A stretch of DNA of 64,000 nt from Qipengyuania sphaerica (GCF_019711595.1 NZ_JAIGNR010000005.1:101218-165217), one strand, 5' to 3'; shown: positions 1 to 12,143, counted from the stretch's first letter. Made by a program: numbers and translations. The notes: generated from the letters alone by a model not told the origin.

Positions 1-752
1 TCCGCGAGAACGAGATCGTTTCGCTGCCGACCAGCGAGCTCCTGATGCGTGTCGCCTCGGCCGCCGAAAGCGCTGCCCAGCCCGCGCCGCACATGCGGCC
101 GCCGCGCCTCATCGGCAACACGGGTGAACAGGGAACATTCGTCCTGACCGTCGGCAACCCGACGGCCAGCGCGGACGACGTCTATGACGATTTCAACTTC
201 CCCGCCGCAAGCTGGACACTGAGCGCGCACGAGGCGCGGCCCGGTCACGAAATGCAGTTTGCCGCGCTGGTCGAACAGGGCGTGAGCCTTGCGCGCATGC
301 TCTATGCCTTCAACAGCGTGAATGTCGAAGGCTGGGCGCTTTACGCCGAAGCCGAAATGCTGCCGCACGAGCCGATCGAAGGGCAATTCATCGCCCAGCA
401 GTTCCGCCTGCTGCGCGCGGCCCGCGCCTTTCTCGACCCGAGCCTCAACCTCGGGCTGATGACGCGAGAGGAAGCCCAACGCGTCCTGCGCGAGGAAGCG
501 CTGTTCTCGCCCGGCATGACCAAGCAGGAGCTCGACCGCTACCAGTTCCGCGCTCCCGGCCAGGCAGGCGCCTATTACTACGGCTATCGCAAGCTGATCG
601 ACCTGCGCGTGGAAACCGAACTCGCGCTGGGTGCAGACTTCAACGAGAAGGCGTTCAACGACTTCCTGCTGAGCCAGGGCATCATTCCGCTCGACCTGAT
701 CGCAAAGGCGGTCCGCGAGGAGTTTATCCCCTCGCAGCGAAGCGGGGGATGA
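1..752 (+). CDS. DUF885 family protein, C-terminal part (5' end outside window)
   Basis: The reading frame is open from base 3 to the TGA at 750-752, so the start lies upstream of the window. The visible ~249 residues carry a HEARPGHEMQ segment, which matches the H-E-x-x-P-G-H-x-x-Q signature of DUF885 proteins, a family of predicted secreted metallopeptidase-like enzymes. Downstream is a conserved 'GWALYAE' stretch and a 'PGQAGAYYYG' block, both typical of the family's C-terminal half. The two His and the Glu of the motif are intact, so metal binding is plausible. Substrate is unknown. The gene ends 3 bp before the convergent zntB stop. Confidence 0.8.
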   Translation, partial: RENEIVSLPTSELLMRVASAAESAAQPAPHMRPPRLIGNTGEQGTFVLTVGNPTASADDVYDDFNFPAASWTLSAHEARPGHEMQFAALVEQGVSLARMLYAFNSVNVEGWALYAEAEMLPHEPIEGQFIAQQFRLLRAARAFLDPSLNLGLMTREEAQRVLREEALFSPGMTKQELDRYQFRAPGQAGAYYYGYRKLIDLRVETELALGADFNEKAFNDFLLSQGIIPLDLIAKAVREEFIPSQRSGG

Positions 753-755
753 CGG

Positions 756-1772
756 CTAAAGCCAGCGCAGGCGCCTGAATACCACGATCAGCGCGATGAA
801 CAGCAGGCCGCAAAGGGCGACCACGGCCCAGAAGGCATCGGGGTCGTCCATGCCCGGCATGCCGCCGACATTGATCCCGAGCAGGCCGGTCAGAAAGCTT
901 AGCGGCAGGAAGATACCGGCCACGATAGTGAGCATGTAGGTCGCATGCTCGCTGCTGGCGAGGCTGCGGGCGCGCAGTTCGTCCTGCAGCACCAGCGCGC
1001 TCTCCTTGCTGATGTCTATATCGTCGAGATAGCGGCGCAGGCGCGCAATACTCTCGGCGATCTCGCGGCGGTCGTGCTCTTCGAACCAGTAGGGCGCGTC
1101 CTTGCTGATCTGCTCCAGCGCCTCGTGCTGCGGAGCCATATGCCGTTTGAGGCCGAGGCAGTTGCGGCGAATGGTCGAGATCCGCTTGAGCATGTCCTCG
1201 GCATGTTCCTCGGAGTCCATATCTTCGAGCTCGTCGAGCACGTGGTTCATGTCGACGATCGACTGGCTCATCCGTGCGATCAGCAATTCCGCCAGCATTG
1301 TAATGGTCGCGCCCGCATCGGGCGGTCCATCGCCCCGGTCGAGCATGGCAACCACCTCGCGCGGGGTTTGCAGCGGATAGCGCCGCAGGGTGATGAGCCG
1401 CCGCCCGTCGCACCACAGCTGCATCGAGATCATGTCTTCGGGTTCCGCGCCCGGGTTGAAGTTGATGCCGCGAAGCGTGCCTACCAGGGTCTCGCCCTCG
1501 GCAAAGGCGCGCGGGCGGGTCTGGTCGCTGGTGAGCAATTCCGCTGTCGGCTCGGGAATATGCAACTGCTCTTCCAGCCAGTCCCGCACACCGGCGCGTG
1601 TCCGGCAGATGTGGAGCCACAGGACCTCGCCCGGCGCGCCCGGCTGCCAGTCCTGCGCCTCTTCCCAGCCTATCTCGCGCGCGCCGCCCTGCCCGTCGAG
1701 CACCCGCCCGAACAGCAAGGGGGTCCGGGTTTCGGCGTGGTCGGTCGGTTCACTCATGCAAGCTTCATGCAT
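756..1772 (-). CDS. zntB: ZntB-type zinc/divalent cation transporter (CorA superfamily)
   Basis: Inner-membrane protein of the 2-TM-GxN (CorA/ZntB) family, about 338 residues. A long cytoplasmic N-terminal domain is followed by a helical stalk and two C-terminal transmembrane helices. The loop after the first helix reads GINVGGMPG, the ZntB variant of the CorA GMN signature, which argues for a zinc-type proton-coupled transporter rather than a magnesium channel. The start chosen is the ATG at 1772: the motif GGAGG lies four bases upstream. A TTG just before it and an ATG at 1757 (MSEPTDH) are alternatives. It runs convergent to the DUF885 gene and divergent from ispG, with a 55-bp gap that must hold both promoters. 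Confidence 0.9.
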   Translation of the reverse strand: MHEACMSEPTDHAETRTPLLFGRVLDGQGGAREIGWEEAQDWQPGAPGEVLWLHICRTRAGVRDWLEEQLHIPEPTAELLTSDQTRPRAFAEGETLVGTLRGINFNPGAEPEDMISMQLWCDGRRLITLRRYPLQTPREVVAMLDRGDGPPDAGATITMLAELLIARMSQSIVDMNHVLDELEDMDSEEHAEDMLKRISTIRRNCLGLKRHMAPQHEALEQISKDAPYWFEEHDRREIAESIARLRRYLDDIDISKESALVLQDELRARSLASSEHATYMLTIVAGIFLPLSFLTGLLGINVGGMPGMDDPDAFWAVVALCGLLFIALIVVFRRLRWL

Positions 1773-1827
1773 CAAACCTCCACGCCTGTCATTGCCCCTT
1801 CATCAACGCTCCCCTATATCGCGGCCC

Positions 1828-2967
1828 ATGTCTTCCACACGTCCCTGGCGCGATATCGAGCGCCGTCAGTCCCGCCAGATCATGGTCGGCAGCGTTCCCG
1901 TCGGGGGCAATGCTCCGATCAGCGTCCAGACCATGACCAACACGCCGACCGAGGATGTGGCGGCGACGATCGACCAGATCCGCCGCTGCGAGGAGGTGGG
2001 CGCCGACATCATCCGCGTCTCCTGCCCGACCGAGGAAGCGACGCGCGATTTCGACAAGATCACGAGGGCCGCGAACGTCCCGATCGTTGCCGACATCCAT
2101 TTCCACTACAAGCGCGCCCTCGAAGCCGCCGACAAGGGCGCGGCCTGCCTGCGCATCAATCCGGGAAATATCGGGTCGAGCGAGCGTGTCGCCGAGGTTG
2201 TCCGTGCTGCGAAGGCAAATGGCTGCGCGATCCGCATCGGCGTCAATGCGGGCAGTCTTGAAAAGGACCTGCTCGAAAAATACGGCGAGCCCTGCCCCGA
2301 AGCGCTGATCGAAAGCGCGTTGGACCATATCAAGCTGCTGCAGGATCACGACTTTCACGAATACAAGGTCGCGGTGAAGGCCAGCGACGTCTTCCTCGCG
2401 GTCGCCGCCTATCACGGGCTGGCAGAGGCGGTGGACTGCCCGCTGCATCTCGGCATTACCGAGGCCGGCGGGCTGATCGGCGGGACGGTCAAATCCTCGA
2501 TCGGCATCGGCAGCCTGCTGTGGGCGGGTATCGGCGACACCATTCGCGTTTCGCTTTCGGCCGAGCCCGAGCAGGAGGTGAAGGTCGGCTTCGAGATGCT
2601 CAAGGCACTCGGCCTGCGCACCCGTGGCGTGCGCGTGGTCTCCTGCCCGAGTTGCTCGCGGCAGGGCTTCGACGTGATCCGCACCGTGGAGACGCTCGAA
2701 AAGCGGCTCGAGCACATCAAGACCCCGATGAGCCTTTCCGTGCTGGGCTGTGTGGTCAACGGCCCCGGCGAGGCGCGCGAGACCGATATCGGGCTGACCG
2801 GCGGCGGCAATGGCAAGCACATGGTCTATCTCTCGGGCGTGAAGAACCACCATATCGAGAGCGACGACATGCTCGATCACATCGTCAAGCTGGTCGAGGA
2901 GAAGGCGGCAGCCATCGAGGCAGGCGAAACTGTGGCCTTCGACCCGCATGCGGAAGCGGCGGAGTAG
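1828..2967 (+). CDS. ispG: 4-hydroxy-3-methylbut-2-enyl diphosphate synthase (flavodoxin), IspG/GcpE
   Basis: Penultimate enzyme of the non-mevalonate (MEP) isoprenoid pathway; reductively converts 2-C-methylerythritol 2,4-cyclodiphosphate to HMBPP with a [4Fe-4S] cluster. At 379 residues it is the compact bacterial form. The N-terminal TIM barrel begins after '[20 protein letters not shown]'. The cluster ligands are visible: Cys273 and Cys276 in '[10 protein letters not shown]', Cys308 in '[10 protein letters not shown]', and the Glu of that last motif. An in-frame extension runs back to 1390, but it is antisense to zntB and the family starts at the ATG at 1828. It heads a run of co-directional genes to 6580. 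Confidence 0.96.
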   Translation: MSSTRPWRDIERRQSRQIMVGSVPVGGNAPISVQTMTNTPTEDVAATIDQIRRCEEVGADIIRVSCPTEEATRDFDKITRAANVPIVADIHFHYKRALEAADKGAACLRINPGNIGSSERVAEVVRAAKANGCAIRIGVNAGSLEKDLLEKYGEPCPEALIESALDHIKLLQDHDFHEYKVAVKASDVFLAVAAYHGLAEAVDCPLHLGITEAGGLIGGTVKSSIGIGSLLWAGIGDTIRVSLSAEPEQEVKVGFEMLKALGLRTRGVRVVSCPSCSRQGFDVIRTVETLEKRLEHIKTPMSLSVLGCVVNGPGEARETDIGLTGGGNGKHMVYLSGVKNHHIESDDMLDHIVKLVEEKAAAIEAGETVAFDPHAEAAE

Positions 2968-2970
2968 ACT

Positions 2971-3393
2971 CTGTTCGAGGTCACTCTTCGCGGGCTGGAA
3001 GTCTATTGGCGGGAAGCCATCCTGGTATGGCTTGCGGCAATTTTCATCATCGCGCTAATCGAAGCGACGCTGCTGTGGATGGGGCGCAACAAGCCGGGGC
3101 AATTCGCAAAACTGCTCGGCACATTCCCCACGCTCGCCGTTATGGGGTTGCCGCCACTTTCCGCCCTGGTCGCGGCCCTTCACCTGATGCGGCAGCACAG
3201 GGAGGTCGAGGCTATCTTACTGTTTATCATCGCGCCCCTGCTCGGCGTTTTCGTCGCGGTGAGGCTCAAGCAGGTCCTTGTCTGTGTGCTTACCGCTGCC
3301 CTCCGTGGGCCAAGTGCCGAACCCCAAGCTGAAATCAGGGCATCTGAGACAACCGGCGCCACTCTCAACGGGCGACCGCTCGACGGGCGATAA
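2971..3393 (+). CDS. Small hypothetical membrane protein, probable CTG start
   Basis: I do not recognise this family. The frame follows the ispG stop directly. A CTG at 2971 has GGAG six bases upstream; the first ATG (3079) would delete the first membrane segment, so I prefer the CTG start (140 residues), with modest confidence. Three hydrophobic stretches are visible: 'AILVWLAAIFIIALIEATLL' near residues 15-35, 'TLAVMGLPPLSALVAAL' near 52-68, and 'AILLFIIAPLLGVFVAV' near 77-95. The tail is polar. It ends in TAA one base before the ATG of the deacetylase gene, which suggests translational coupling. It may equally be a non-translated spacer; protein evidence would decide. Confidence 0.5.
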   Translation: MFEVTLRGLEVYWREAILVWLAAIFIIALIEATLLWMGRNKPGQFAKLLGTFPTLAVMGLPPLSALVAALHLMRQHREVEAILLFIIAPLLGVFVAVRLKQVLVCVLTAALRGPSAEPQAEIRASETTGATLNGRPLDGR

Positions 3394-3394
3394 G

Positions 3395-4351
3395 ATGCTC
3401 CACGTCGTCCATCACGAGGATTACATGGCGCCCGCGCCGACGCGCGGTAGTTTCCGGTTCGATAAGTACATGGCGGTGATGGTCGCACTGCGCGAGAGCG
3501 CTTACCCGATCACCGAGCACGCCCCCCCGCCCATGCCGCAGCGATGGCTCGAGGCAGTTCACTGCCCGGATTATGTCGAGCAAGTCTTCTCCGCCGAGGT
3601 GCCGAGAGAAAAGGAACGCCGGATCGGCTTTCCCGTCACGCCGCATATTGCCCAGCGTGTCGCCCATACAAACGGGGGCACGTGGCTCGCCGCCCAATTG
3701 GCCAAGCGCCATGGATATGCGGCCAATTCGGCTGCGGGCAGCCACCATGCCCTTCACGATACAGGGGCTGGTTATTGCGTCTTCAACGACTTGGCGGTCT
3801 GCGCCAACCGCCTGATCACCGAGGGTGACGCAAGCCGCGTCCTGATCGTCGACCTCGACGTCCATCAGGGCGACGGGACGGCCAGCCTGACCGCGGGTCG
3901 CGACGATATCTTCACCCTTTCGATACACGCCGAAAAGAATTTCCCGGTCCGCAAGGCACGCTCGAGCCTCGATGTCCCGCTCGCCGACGGCACCGACGAC
4001 GATGGCTATCTCGAGGCGCTCGAACGGCATTTGCCCGAAGTATTCGACCTCTTCTCGCCTGACCTCGTCCTCTACCAGGCAGGGGTAGACGGACATGCGG
4101 ACGACCGCCTGGGTCGGCTAGCACTCACCGATGAAGGTCTGGACCGGCGCGATGCCTTCTTGATCGCCGAGGCCCGCAAGCGCGGCCTGCCCGTGGCCAG
4201 CGCGCTCGGCGGCGGTTACGGACAGGACCCGCGCGAAGTGGCCGACCGGCACGCGCGCTCGATGATCGCCTGCGCCAAGGCAAATGCGCAGGAAACAGCG
4301 CCTGTAAATCCGGCTTCGACCTGTTATCCTGTATCCATCGGTCGCGCCTAG
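3395..4351 (+). CDS. Histone deacetylase family protein (class II / acetoin-utilisation type)
   Basis: Zinc-dependent deacetylase-like protein of 318 residues. In order, the family hallmarks are 'GSHHALHDTGAGYCVFNDLA' (active-site HH and GYCxFND), 'IVDLDVHQGDGT' (zinc-ligand Asp and His), 'YQAGVDGHADDRLG' (second zinc Asp), and 'ALGGGYGQD' with the catalytic-site Tyr. All expected metal ligands are present, so it should be active; bacterial members act on small acetylated amines or on lysine-acetylated proteins, and the substrate cannot be told here. The ATG at 3395 is the family start (MLHVVHHEDY) and lies one base after the stop of the upstream small membrane protein. A FAD enzyme follows 22 bp downstream in the same direction. 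Confidence 0.92.
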   Translation: MLHVVHHEDYMAPAPTRGSFRFDKYMAVMVALRESAYPITEHAPPPMPQRWLEAVHCPDYVEQVFSAEVPREKERRIGFPVTPHIAQRVAHTNGGTWLAAQLAKRHGYAANSAAGSHHALHDTGAGYCVFNDLAVCANRLITEGDASRVLIVDLDVHQGDGTASLTAGRDDIFTLSIHAEKNFPVRKARSSLDVPLADGTDDDGYLEALERHLPEVFDLFSPDLVLYQAGVDGHADDRLGRLALTDEGLDRRDAFLIAEARKRGLPVASALGGGYGQDPREVADRHARSMIACAKANAQETAPVNPASTCYPVSIGRA

Positions 4352-4373
4352 GACGAGACATCTGGAGGCGAAT

Positions 4374-5825
4374 TTGACTGCCATGGAGACGGACTATCTC
4401 ATCGTTGGCGCGGGGGCGGTTGGACTGTCCTTCGCCGATACGCTGATCGAGCAGGACCCCGATTGCCACATCACCTTCGTAGACAAGCATGCCAAGCCCG
4501 GCGGGCACTGGAACGACGCCTATGGCTTCGTCGCGCTACACCAGCCGAGCGCGACCTATGGCGTCAACTCGCTGCCCTTCCCGCACGAGCACATCGACAC
4601 CCATGGTCCGAACAAGGGACTGCGCGCATTGGCCAGCGGTGCTGAGGTCCTGGCCTATTTCGAAACCGTGATGAATTCGCAGCTGTTGCCGACGGGCCGC
4701 GTTTCCTACCTGCCGTCGACGGCATTCGAAGGCATGGACGGTGACCGCATCGCCACGGTCCGGGCGTTGTTCTCCGGCAAGGAATCGCGGATCAAGGTTC
4801 GGCGGAAGCTCGTCGATGCGACATTCTACCAGACTTCGGTGCCTTCGACCCACAAGCGCCAGTTCGACGTCGCCGACGGTGTAGAGGTCGTACCGCCCGG
4901 AGATTTGCCCCGTCTCTGGCAGCGCGGCACCGACCAGCCGAAACATTACGTCATTCTCGGTGCGGGCAAGACCGCGATGGATACCGGCGTGTGGCTCATC
5001 CAGCAGGGTATCGATCCTGCCGCCATCAGCTGGGTTCGCCCGCGCGAGAGCTGGATCTGGAACCGCGAATATACCCAGCCGGGCGAGGAGAACCTCGAAA
5101 AGATCGTCGGCATGCAGATCGCAATCCTCGAAGCGGCGGGCGAGGCGCAGGACGGTGCCGAACTGATGGGAATGCTCGGGCAGCAGGGCTATTACCTGCG
5201 CATTGACGAGAGCGTCGAACCCGAAATGTATCACTTCGCCACCATTTCGCAGGGCGAAGTCGATATCCTCCGCCGTATCGAGAACGTCATCCGTAACGGC
5301 CGCGTGACCGCGATCGAGCCTGGTAAACTGGTCTTCGCGGACAACGAAGTGGATGTGCCCGAAGGGGCCCTCTTCATCGATTGCACGGCGAGGGCGGTTC
5401 CGATCACGGCGGGGCGAGATGACCGCCCCGTATTCGACGGAGACACGATCCTCCTCCAGCCGCTCCACGTTCCGGCTGTGGTTTTCAGCGCCGCGCTCGC
5501 CGCCTTCCTCGAAGTCAATTTCGATAACGATGACGAGCGCAACGCGCTGGCAAGGCCGGGGCCACTCACCGATACGCCTTCCACATTTCCCTACGCCCAT
5601 CTGGTGACGATGATGAACCGGGGCGCGTGGTCGCAAAACGAAGCGATTGGTCGCTGGTTTGCGACTTCCCGCCTCGACTTCACCGGCCCCACGGTTGCCA
5701 AGCTCGCCGCCGAAAACAGCCCGAGGCTCGCCATTTTCGCGAAGTTCCAAAAGGCAGCTCGCAAACACATGCCCGATATCGTGCGCTTGGGCATGCAGGC
5801 GAAGGCAATTCACGACGCCAGGTGA
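4374..5825 (+). CDS. FAD/NAD(P)-dependent oxidoreductase (flavin monooxygenase-like)
   Basis: Protein of 483 residues with two Rossmann motifs: 'LIVGAGAVGLSFADTL' at residues 8-23 for FAD and 'YVILGAGKTAMDTGVWL' near residue 190 for NAD(P)H. After the first motif, 'GGHWNDAYGFVALHQPS' resembles the FAD-contact segment of class B flavin monooxygenases. The substrate is unknown. Start: a TTG at 4374 has GGAGG five bases upstream, while the ATG at 4383 would have 14; the spacing favours TTG. The gene sits 22 bp after the deacetylase gene and 47 bp before an L,D-transpeptidase-like gene, so the three may share a transcript. Confidence 0.82.
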   Translation: MTAMETDYLIVGAGAVGLSFADTLIEQDPDCHITFVDKHAKPGGHWNDAYGFVALHQPSATYGVNSLPFPHEHIDTHGPNKGLRALASGAEVLAYFETVMNSQLLPTGRVSYLPSTAFEGMDGDRIATVRALFSGKESRIKVRRKLVDATFYQTSVPSTHKRQFDVADGVEVVPPGDLPRLWQRGTDQPKHYVILGAGKTAMDTGVWLIQQGIDPAAISWVRPRESWIWNREYTQPGEENLEKIVGMQIAILEAAGEAQDGAELMGMLGQQGYYLRIDESVEPEMYHFATISQGEVDILRRIENVIRNGRVTAIEPGKLVFADNEVDVPEGALFIDCTARAVPITAGRDDRPVFDGDTILLQPLHVPAVVFSAALAAFLEVNFDNDDERNALARPGPLTDTPSTFPYAHLVTMMNRGAWSQNEAIGRWFATSRLDFTGPTVAKLAAENSPRLAIFAKFQKAARKHMPDIVRLGMQAKAIHDAR

Positions 5826-5872
5826 AATCCGTTCACTGGAACGATAGATTCATCCTATATGTTAGTCAGGAT

Positions 5873-6580
5873 ATGAAACGGCGCGATCTTCTCAAGGGCA
5901 CGATTGCCCTCGGTGCCAGCTCGATGCTGGCCACTCGTGCCCTTGCGCAGGTCCAGCCTGCTGCCTCCCGCAAGGAGCAACTGTTCGCCATTGCCCGCGA
6001 GCAGCTCGAAAGGGTCGGCGATGTAATTTGGAAAAAGGATATCGTCGGGATTGCCGATTTCGGCCTGCATTCCTCGCAGAAGCGCTTCCACTTCGTCGAC
6101 TTGGTGAACGAGCATGTGGAAAGCTTCCATGTCGCGCATGGCACAGGTTCGGACGGCGAGCATGACGGCTGGCTCAAGCGCTTTTCGAATATCGAAGGCA
6201 GCGAAGCGACAAGTCGCGGCGCCTATTTGACACGGAGCTGGTATACCGGCCGCTACGGCACCTCAATCCGGCTCGACGGGCTGGACCCGACCAACGACAT
6301 GGCGATGCCCCGCGCGATCGTGATGCACAAGGCCGACTATGCGAGGCCTGAACATGTGGAGAAATGGGGTCGGCTGGGCCGATCGAACGGCTGCTTCGTG
6401 CTTGGCCCCGAGCAATTCGACAAGGTTCTTCTGGACCTGAGCGGTGGGCGGCTGCTCTATGCAGAAAGCCTGGGCCTGCACGAGGACGGGCGCCGCGTAC
6501 CGCCGCCAGTCACACAGACCGAACTGCTGCTGCGAGAAGGCGGCGGCACTTTCGAGCGGACCAACCCCGGCGTCTATTGA
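5873..6580 (+). CDS. YkuD_2-type murein L,D-transpeptidase catalytic domain protein, exported
   Basis: Exported protein of 235 residues. The N-terminus MKRRDLLKG followed by a hydrophobic stretch and 'ATRALAQ' looks like a Tat-type signal peptide with an AxA cleavage site near residue 24. The catalytic region carries 'GRLGRSNGCFVLG' with the Ser-x-Gly-Cys core of L,D-transpeptidases, and an upstream 'AIVMHKADYA' holding a candidate catalytic His. This matches the PF13645 (YkuD_2) branch, whose exact peptidoglycan reaction is poorly defined. It faces a second, different L,D-transpeptidase across an 18-bp gap. Confidence 0.82.
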   Translation: MKRRDLLKGTIALGASSMLATRALAQVQPAASRKEQLFAIAREQLERVGDVIWKKDIVGIADFGLHSSQKRFHFVDLVNEHVESFHVAHGTGSDGEHDGWLKRFSNIEGSEATSRGAYLTRSWYTGRYGTSIRLDGLDPTNDMAMPRAIVMHKADYARPEHVEKWGRLGRSNGCFVLGPEQFDKVLLDLSGGRLLYAESLGLHEDGRRVPPPVTQTELLLREGGGTFERTNPGVY

Positions 6581-6598
6581 GCCGGGGCTAGCCATAAA

Positions 6599-8008
6599 TC
6601 AGGTCTGCATGTCGTCGACGATCTCGACGGCTTCCTCGCTCGTCTCGCGGGCTCGGTCGGAAACGCGCGGGGCATCGAGAGCGGCCAGCACCGGCGCATC
6701 GCGTTCATAGATGTCGTTGAACTTGCGCAGCTTCCCGTCGACGTCGGTCGCCATGGTGAAGTAGGTAATGTAGACCGGCCACTGCCGCTCCATCGCATAT
6801 CGCGTGTATTCCCCGCTCTGGGTGATCTCGGACACTTCCTCGCGGATCGCGGGAATATCTTCCTTGCTCTTCGCATTGCCGAGCATCGACATGGTCATCG
6901 CCAGCTCGCGCGCGCCCTGCACGCGAATGCAGCCGTGGCTGAGCGCGCGATTGTCCTGGTTGAACAGGTGGCGGCTGGGCGTGTCGTGGAGAAAGATCGC
7001 GTGCTCGTTCGGCATGTCGAGCTTCATCAGGCCGAGCGAATTTTGCGGCCCGGGCTGCTGGACGACCGTAATCCATCCATTCGCGCCCTTGGTCGCCTTG
7101 TATCCCGCATTCCGCGCCCAGGTCGGGTTATTGAGAACCTTGTTGCCGAGCCCTTCGCCCACCACGATCGACTGCGGGACGGTCCATGTCGGGTTGTAGA
7201 TAACCGCCTCGACCATTTCGGCAAGCTGCGGGGTCGCCGTGCGGCCGGGCTTCCCGACCACGACGCGATACTTGTCGATGATCTTGTTGTTGACCGTCAG
7301 GCGCAGCATGTACTCGGGCACATTGGTGACGAGATACTGCCGGCCGAGATCCTGCGGCAGCCAGCGCCAGCGGTCCATGTTGGCGCGGATCAGCTTGATG
7401 CGGGCCGGATCGCTCGCCGTCGCGAGTTCGGCCTTGAGCGCGGCATAGTCGGGATGAACCGGGTTGAGAGAGGTGAGCGTGGCGGCAATCTCGCCGGACG
7501 CCAGCGCATCCTCGAGCAGCTTCCAGGTCGGCAAACGGTCCGCATCGGGATCGACAACGAACCACTGGCGGCGCGATTCCATCGGCGTACGGCCATCGCG
7601 CAGGTCCTCGACCAGCCAGACGAAGACCTTGCTGGCGAGAACGTTCAGTTCCTCGCCCTCACCCGCTGCAATTGCAGCTGTGAGCGCTTCGGACTGGTAA
7701 TCCGAAGGATTAAGACCCTCGGCCGCCACTCCGGGTATGAAATCGAGCAATTGCTGCGCTTGCGCCAGCGTCCACACTCCTTCGAGCGACGGGATTTCCT
7801 GCACCACCTCGCCGCTGGCCATCTGGATGTCGCCAAAGGCTTCGTCGACAGTGCGGGCGGGGTTTGGCTGCGCCGTTTGTGCAGTCGGGGCTGCTTCCCC
7901 CTTTGGCTGCGGCAGAATGCTTTCGGGCGCAGCTTGCTGAGCGCTCGCCGAAGATGCGAGGAGCGTCGCAGCAAGCGCGATGCCGGTCGAAGTCTGAAAA
8001 CGTGTCAT
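6599..8008 (-). CDS. Murein L,D-transpeptidase, YcbB/LdtD type
   Basis: Periplasmic enzyme (469 residues) that forms 3-3 cross-links between peptidoglycan stem peptides. It has a signal peptide ending near 'LASSASAQ', a low-complexity linker, a scaffold/peptidoglycan-binding region, and the YkuD domain. The catalytic signature is clear: 'AIFLHDTPSRHLF' supplies the His and 'SHGCIRVQGARELA' the nucleophilic Cys. The start is set at the ATG at 8008 because GGTGGG lies just upstream; an ATG at 8050 in frame has no ribosome binding site and would bury the signal peptide. Convergent with the YkuD_2 gene. Confidence 0.9.
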   Translation of the reverse strand: MTRFQTSTGIALAATLLASSASAQQAAPESILPQPKGEAAPTAQTAQPNPARTVDEAFGDIQMASGEVVQEIPSLEGVWTLAQAQQLLDFIPGVAAEGLNPSDYQSEALTAAIAAGEGEELNVLASKVFVWLVEDLRDGRTPMESRRQWFVVDPDADRLPTWKLLEDALASGEIAATLTSLNPVHPDYAALKAELATASDPARIKLIRANMDRWRWLPQDLGRQYLVTNVPEYMLRLTVNNKIIDKYRVVVGKPGRTATPQLAEMVEAVIYNPTWTVPQSIVVGEGLGNKVLNNPTWARNAGYKATKGANGWITVVQQPGPQNSLGLMKLDMPNEHAIFLHDTPSRHLFNQDNRALSHGCIRVQGARELAMTMSMLGNAKSKEDIPAIREEVSEITQSGEYTRYAMERQWPVYITYFTMATDVDGKLRKFNDIYERDAPVLAALDAPRVSDRARETSEEAVEIVDDMQT

Positions 8009-8144
8009 TTGGCCCACCAATATTTTCGCCAGCGGTCGAAACAGCCGCATTTAAGAGGCGCATTTATTCTTTAACTCTCGCAGATATTCGGCGATCCCGG
8101 CTTGACCATGGCTGAACCGAGTTGCGCCCGCGACAGGGCGCACT

Positions 8145-9044
8145 ATGCCAGCGATAATGAGCGCGAGCGATCACAGCTTCAAGCCGGTTTTGGCGACTCT
8201 GATAGGCATCTGCCTCTTTTCGGCGATGGACGCGGTGATGAAAAGCGCCAGCATCGCGGTCGGCGCCTACAGCGCTTACCTGCTGAGATGCGCGATAGGT
8301 TTCGCGATGATTGCACCGATCTGGTGGTTTCACCAAGGTAGGCTGCCGACACGCGCTGTGATGCGAGTGCATGTCCTTCGCGGAGTGGTGGTCGCCTTCA
8401 TGGGTTGGACTTTCTTCGCCTCGCTCGTCCGGCTGCCGTTGGCCGAAGCGATCGCCATCAGCTTCATCGCACCGCTGTTTGCGCTCTACCTCGCAGCCAT
8501 CCTGCTCGGCGAGAAGATCGAGCGCCGCGCAGTCTACGCAGCCCTTCTAGGCCTTGTCGGGGTGGTGGTGATCGTCGGCGGCAAGATGGGTAGCGAGGAG
8601 ATGGACGAAGATGCCGCCTGGGGCCTCGTGATGATTACCCTGTCCGCCATCCTCTATGCCTGGAATCTCGTCCTCCAGCGCCAGCAGGCGCTGATCGCCA
8701 GCCCGCAAGAGGTCGCGACATTCCAGAACGGCATCGCCGCACTGACCCTGCTGGCGGGTGCGCCATTTCTGCTTGTGATTCCCGAAAGCCGCGCATGGCT
8801 CGAAATTACGGCGGGAGCGGCGCTGGCGGTAAGCGCCGCGCTGTTCCTTTCATGGGCATATGCGCGAGCAGAGGCGCAAAGGCTGGTTCCGATAGAATAT
8901 ACCGGTTTCCTCTGGGCCTCGCTGTTCGGCTGGTTCTATTTCGGTGAAGGTGTAAGCGCGGCGACCATCTTCGGCGCAGCGCTTATCGTACTGGGGTCTT
9001 GGATCGCGACGCGCAGGCGACGGCCCGTGCAAAGCGCTATCTAG
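8145..9044 (+). CDS. EamA/DMT family membrane transporter
   Basis: Inner-membrane protein of 299 residues with about ten hydrophobic helices arranged as two EamA repeats. Segments such as 'GWTFFASLVRLPLAEAIAISFIAPLF' in the first repeat and 'WASLFGWFYFGEGVSAATIFGAALIVLGSW' in the second are typical of the drug/metabolite transporter superfamily. The transported compound cannot be told; related proteins export metabolites or take up S-adenosylmethionine. An AGGG motif precedes the ATG at 8145; a second ATG at 8157 is possible. The C-terminus is a short arginine-rich cytoplasmic tail. Confidence 0.88.
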   Translation: MPAIMSASDHSFKPVLATLIGICLFSAMDAVMKSASIAVGAYSAYLLRCAIGFAMIAPIWWFHQGRLPTRAVMRVHVLRGVVVAFMGWTFFASLVRLPLAEAIAISFIAPLFALYLAAILLGEKIERRAVYAALLGLVGVVVIVGGKMGSEEMDEDAAWGLVMITLSAILYAWNLVLQRQQALIASPQEVATFQNGIAALTLLAGAPFLLVIPESRAWLEITAGAALAVSAALFLSWAYARAEAQRLVPIEYTGFLWASLFGWFYFGEGVSAATIFGAALIVLGSWIATRRRRPVQSAI

Positions 9045-9053
9045 TTATCCGGC

Positions 9054-9218
9054 TTATTCAGCGGACGCTACGACGGGGGCCGTTTCGCTGGCCTGCGCTT
9101 CGCTTCCGGCGAAAGTGGCAGCGGCGGTAAACATACCTGCCACGCCAAGGGCAGCGGCAATAACGGCAACACGCAGGGTTCGGTGCGACTTGTTCGTCGC
9201 CTCGAGCAAGGCACTCAT
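9054..9218 (-). CDS. 54-residue single-pass membrane or secreted peptide, unknown function
   Basis: Short gene running ATG (9218) to TAA (9054), 54 codons. It has a strong Shine-Dalgarno GAGGAG eight bases upstream. The product starts MSALLEATNKSHRTLR, then has a hydrophobic core 'VAVIAAALGVAGMFTAAATFA' (residues 17-37), then a small acidic tail 'SEAQASETAPVVASAE'. This is either a signal-anchored or a cleaved exported peptide. I do not recognise a family. It ends 9 bp from the convergent EamA gene stop and starts 228 bp upstream of, and divergent from, acnA. Confidence 0.7.
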   Translation of the reverse strand: MSALLEATNKSHRTLRVAVIAAALGVAGMFTAAATFAGSEAQASETAPVVASAE

Positions 9219-9446
9219 GGTTACAACTCCTCATTGGGCCGCGCGCTTCGGCGGTTCTGGCCGTGCGGCGCGATTGCCCAGATTTTGCCTTAATAACCCA
9301 TGAAGGCTGATGCCGGTTCCCGATGAGACGTTTTGCCTAGGCGGCGACCCTTGATTTTTTGGCCGCTACAGCGCACAGGCGCGGCACATTTCGCCGCCCG
9401 GCCCATTGGTCTGGTGACGGCTCCAATCAGAAAGGACTTCGCACGC

Positions 9447-12122
<2,676 letters not shown>

Positions 12123-12143
12123 GTTCCAACTCCTCGAAATATG

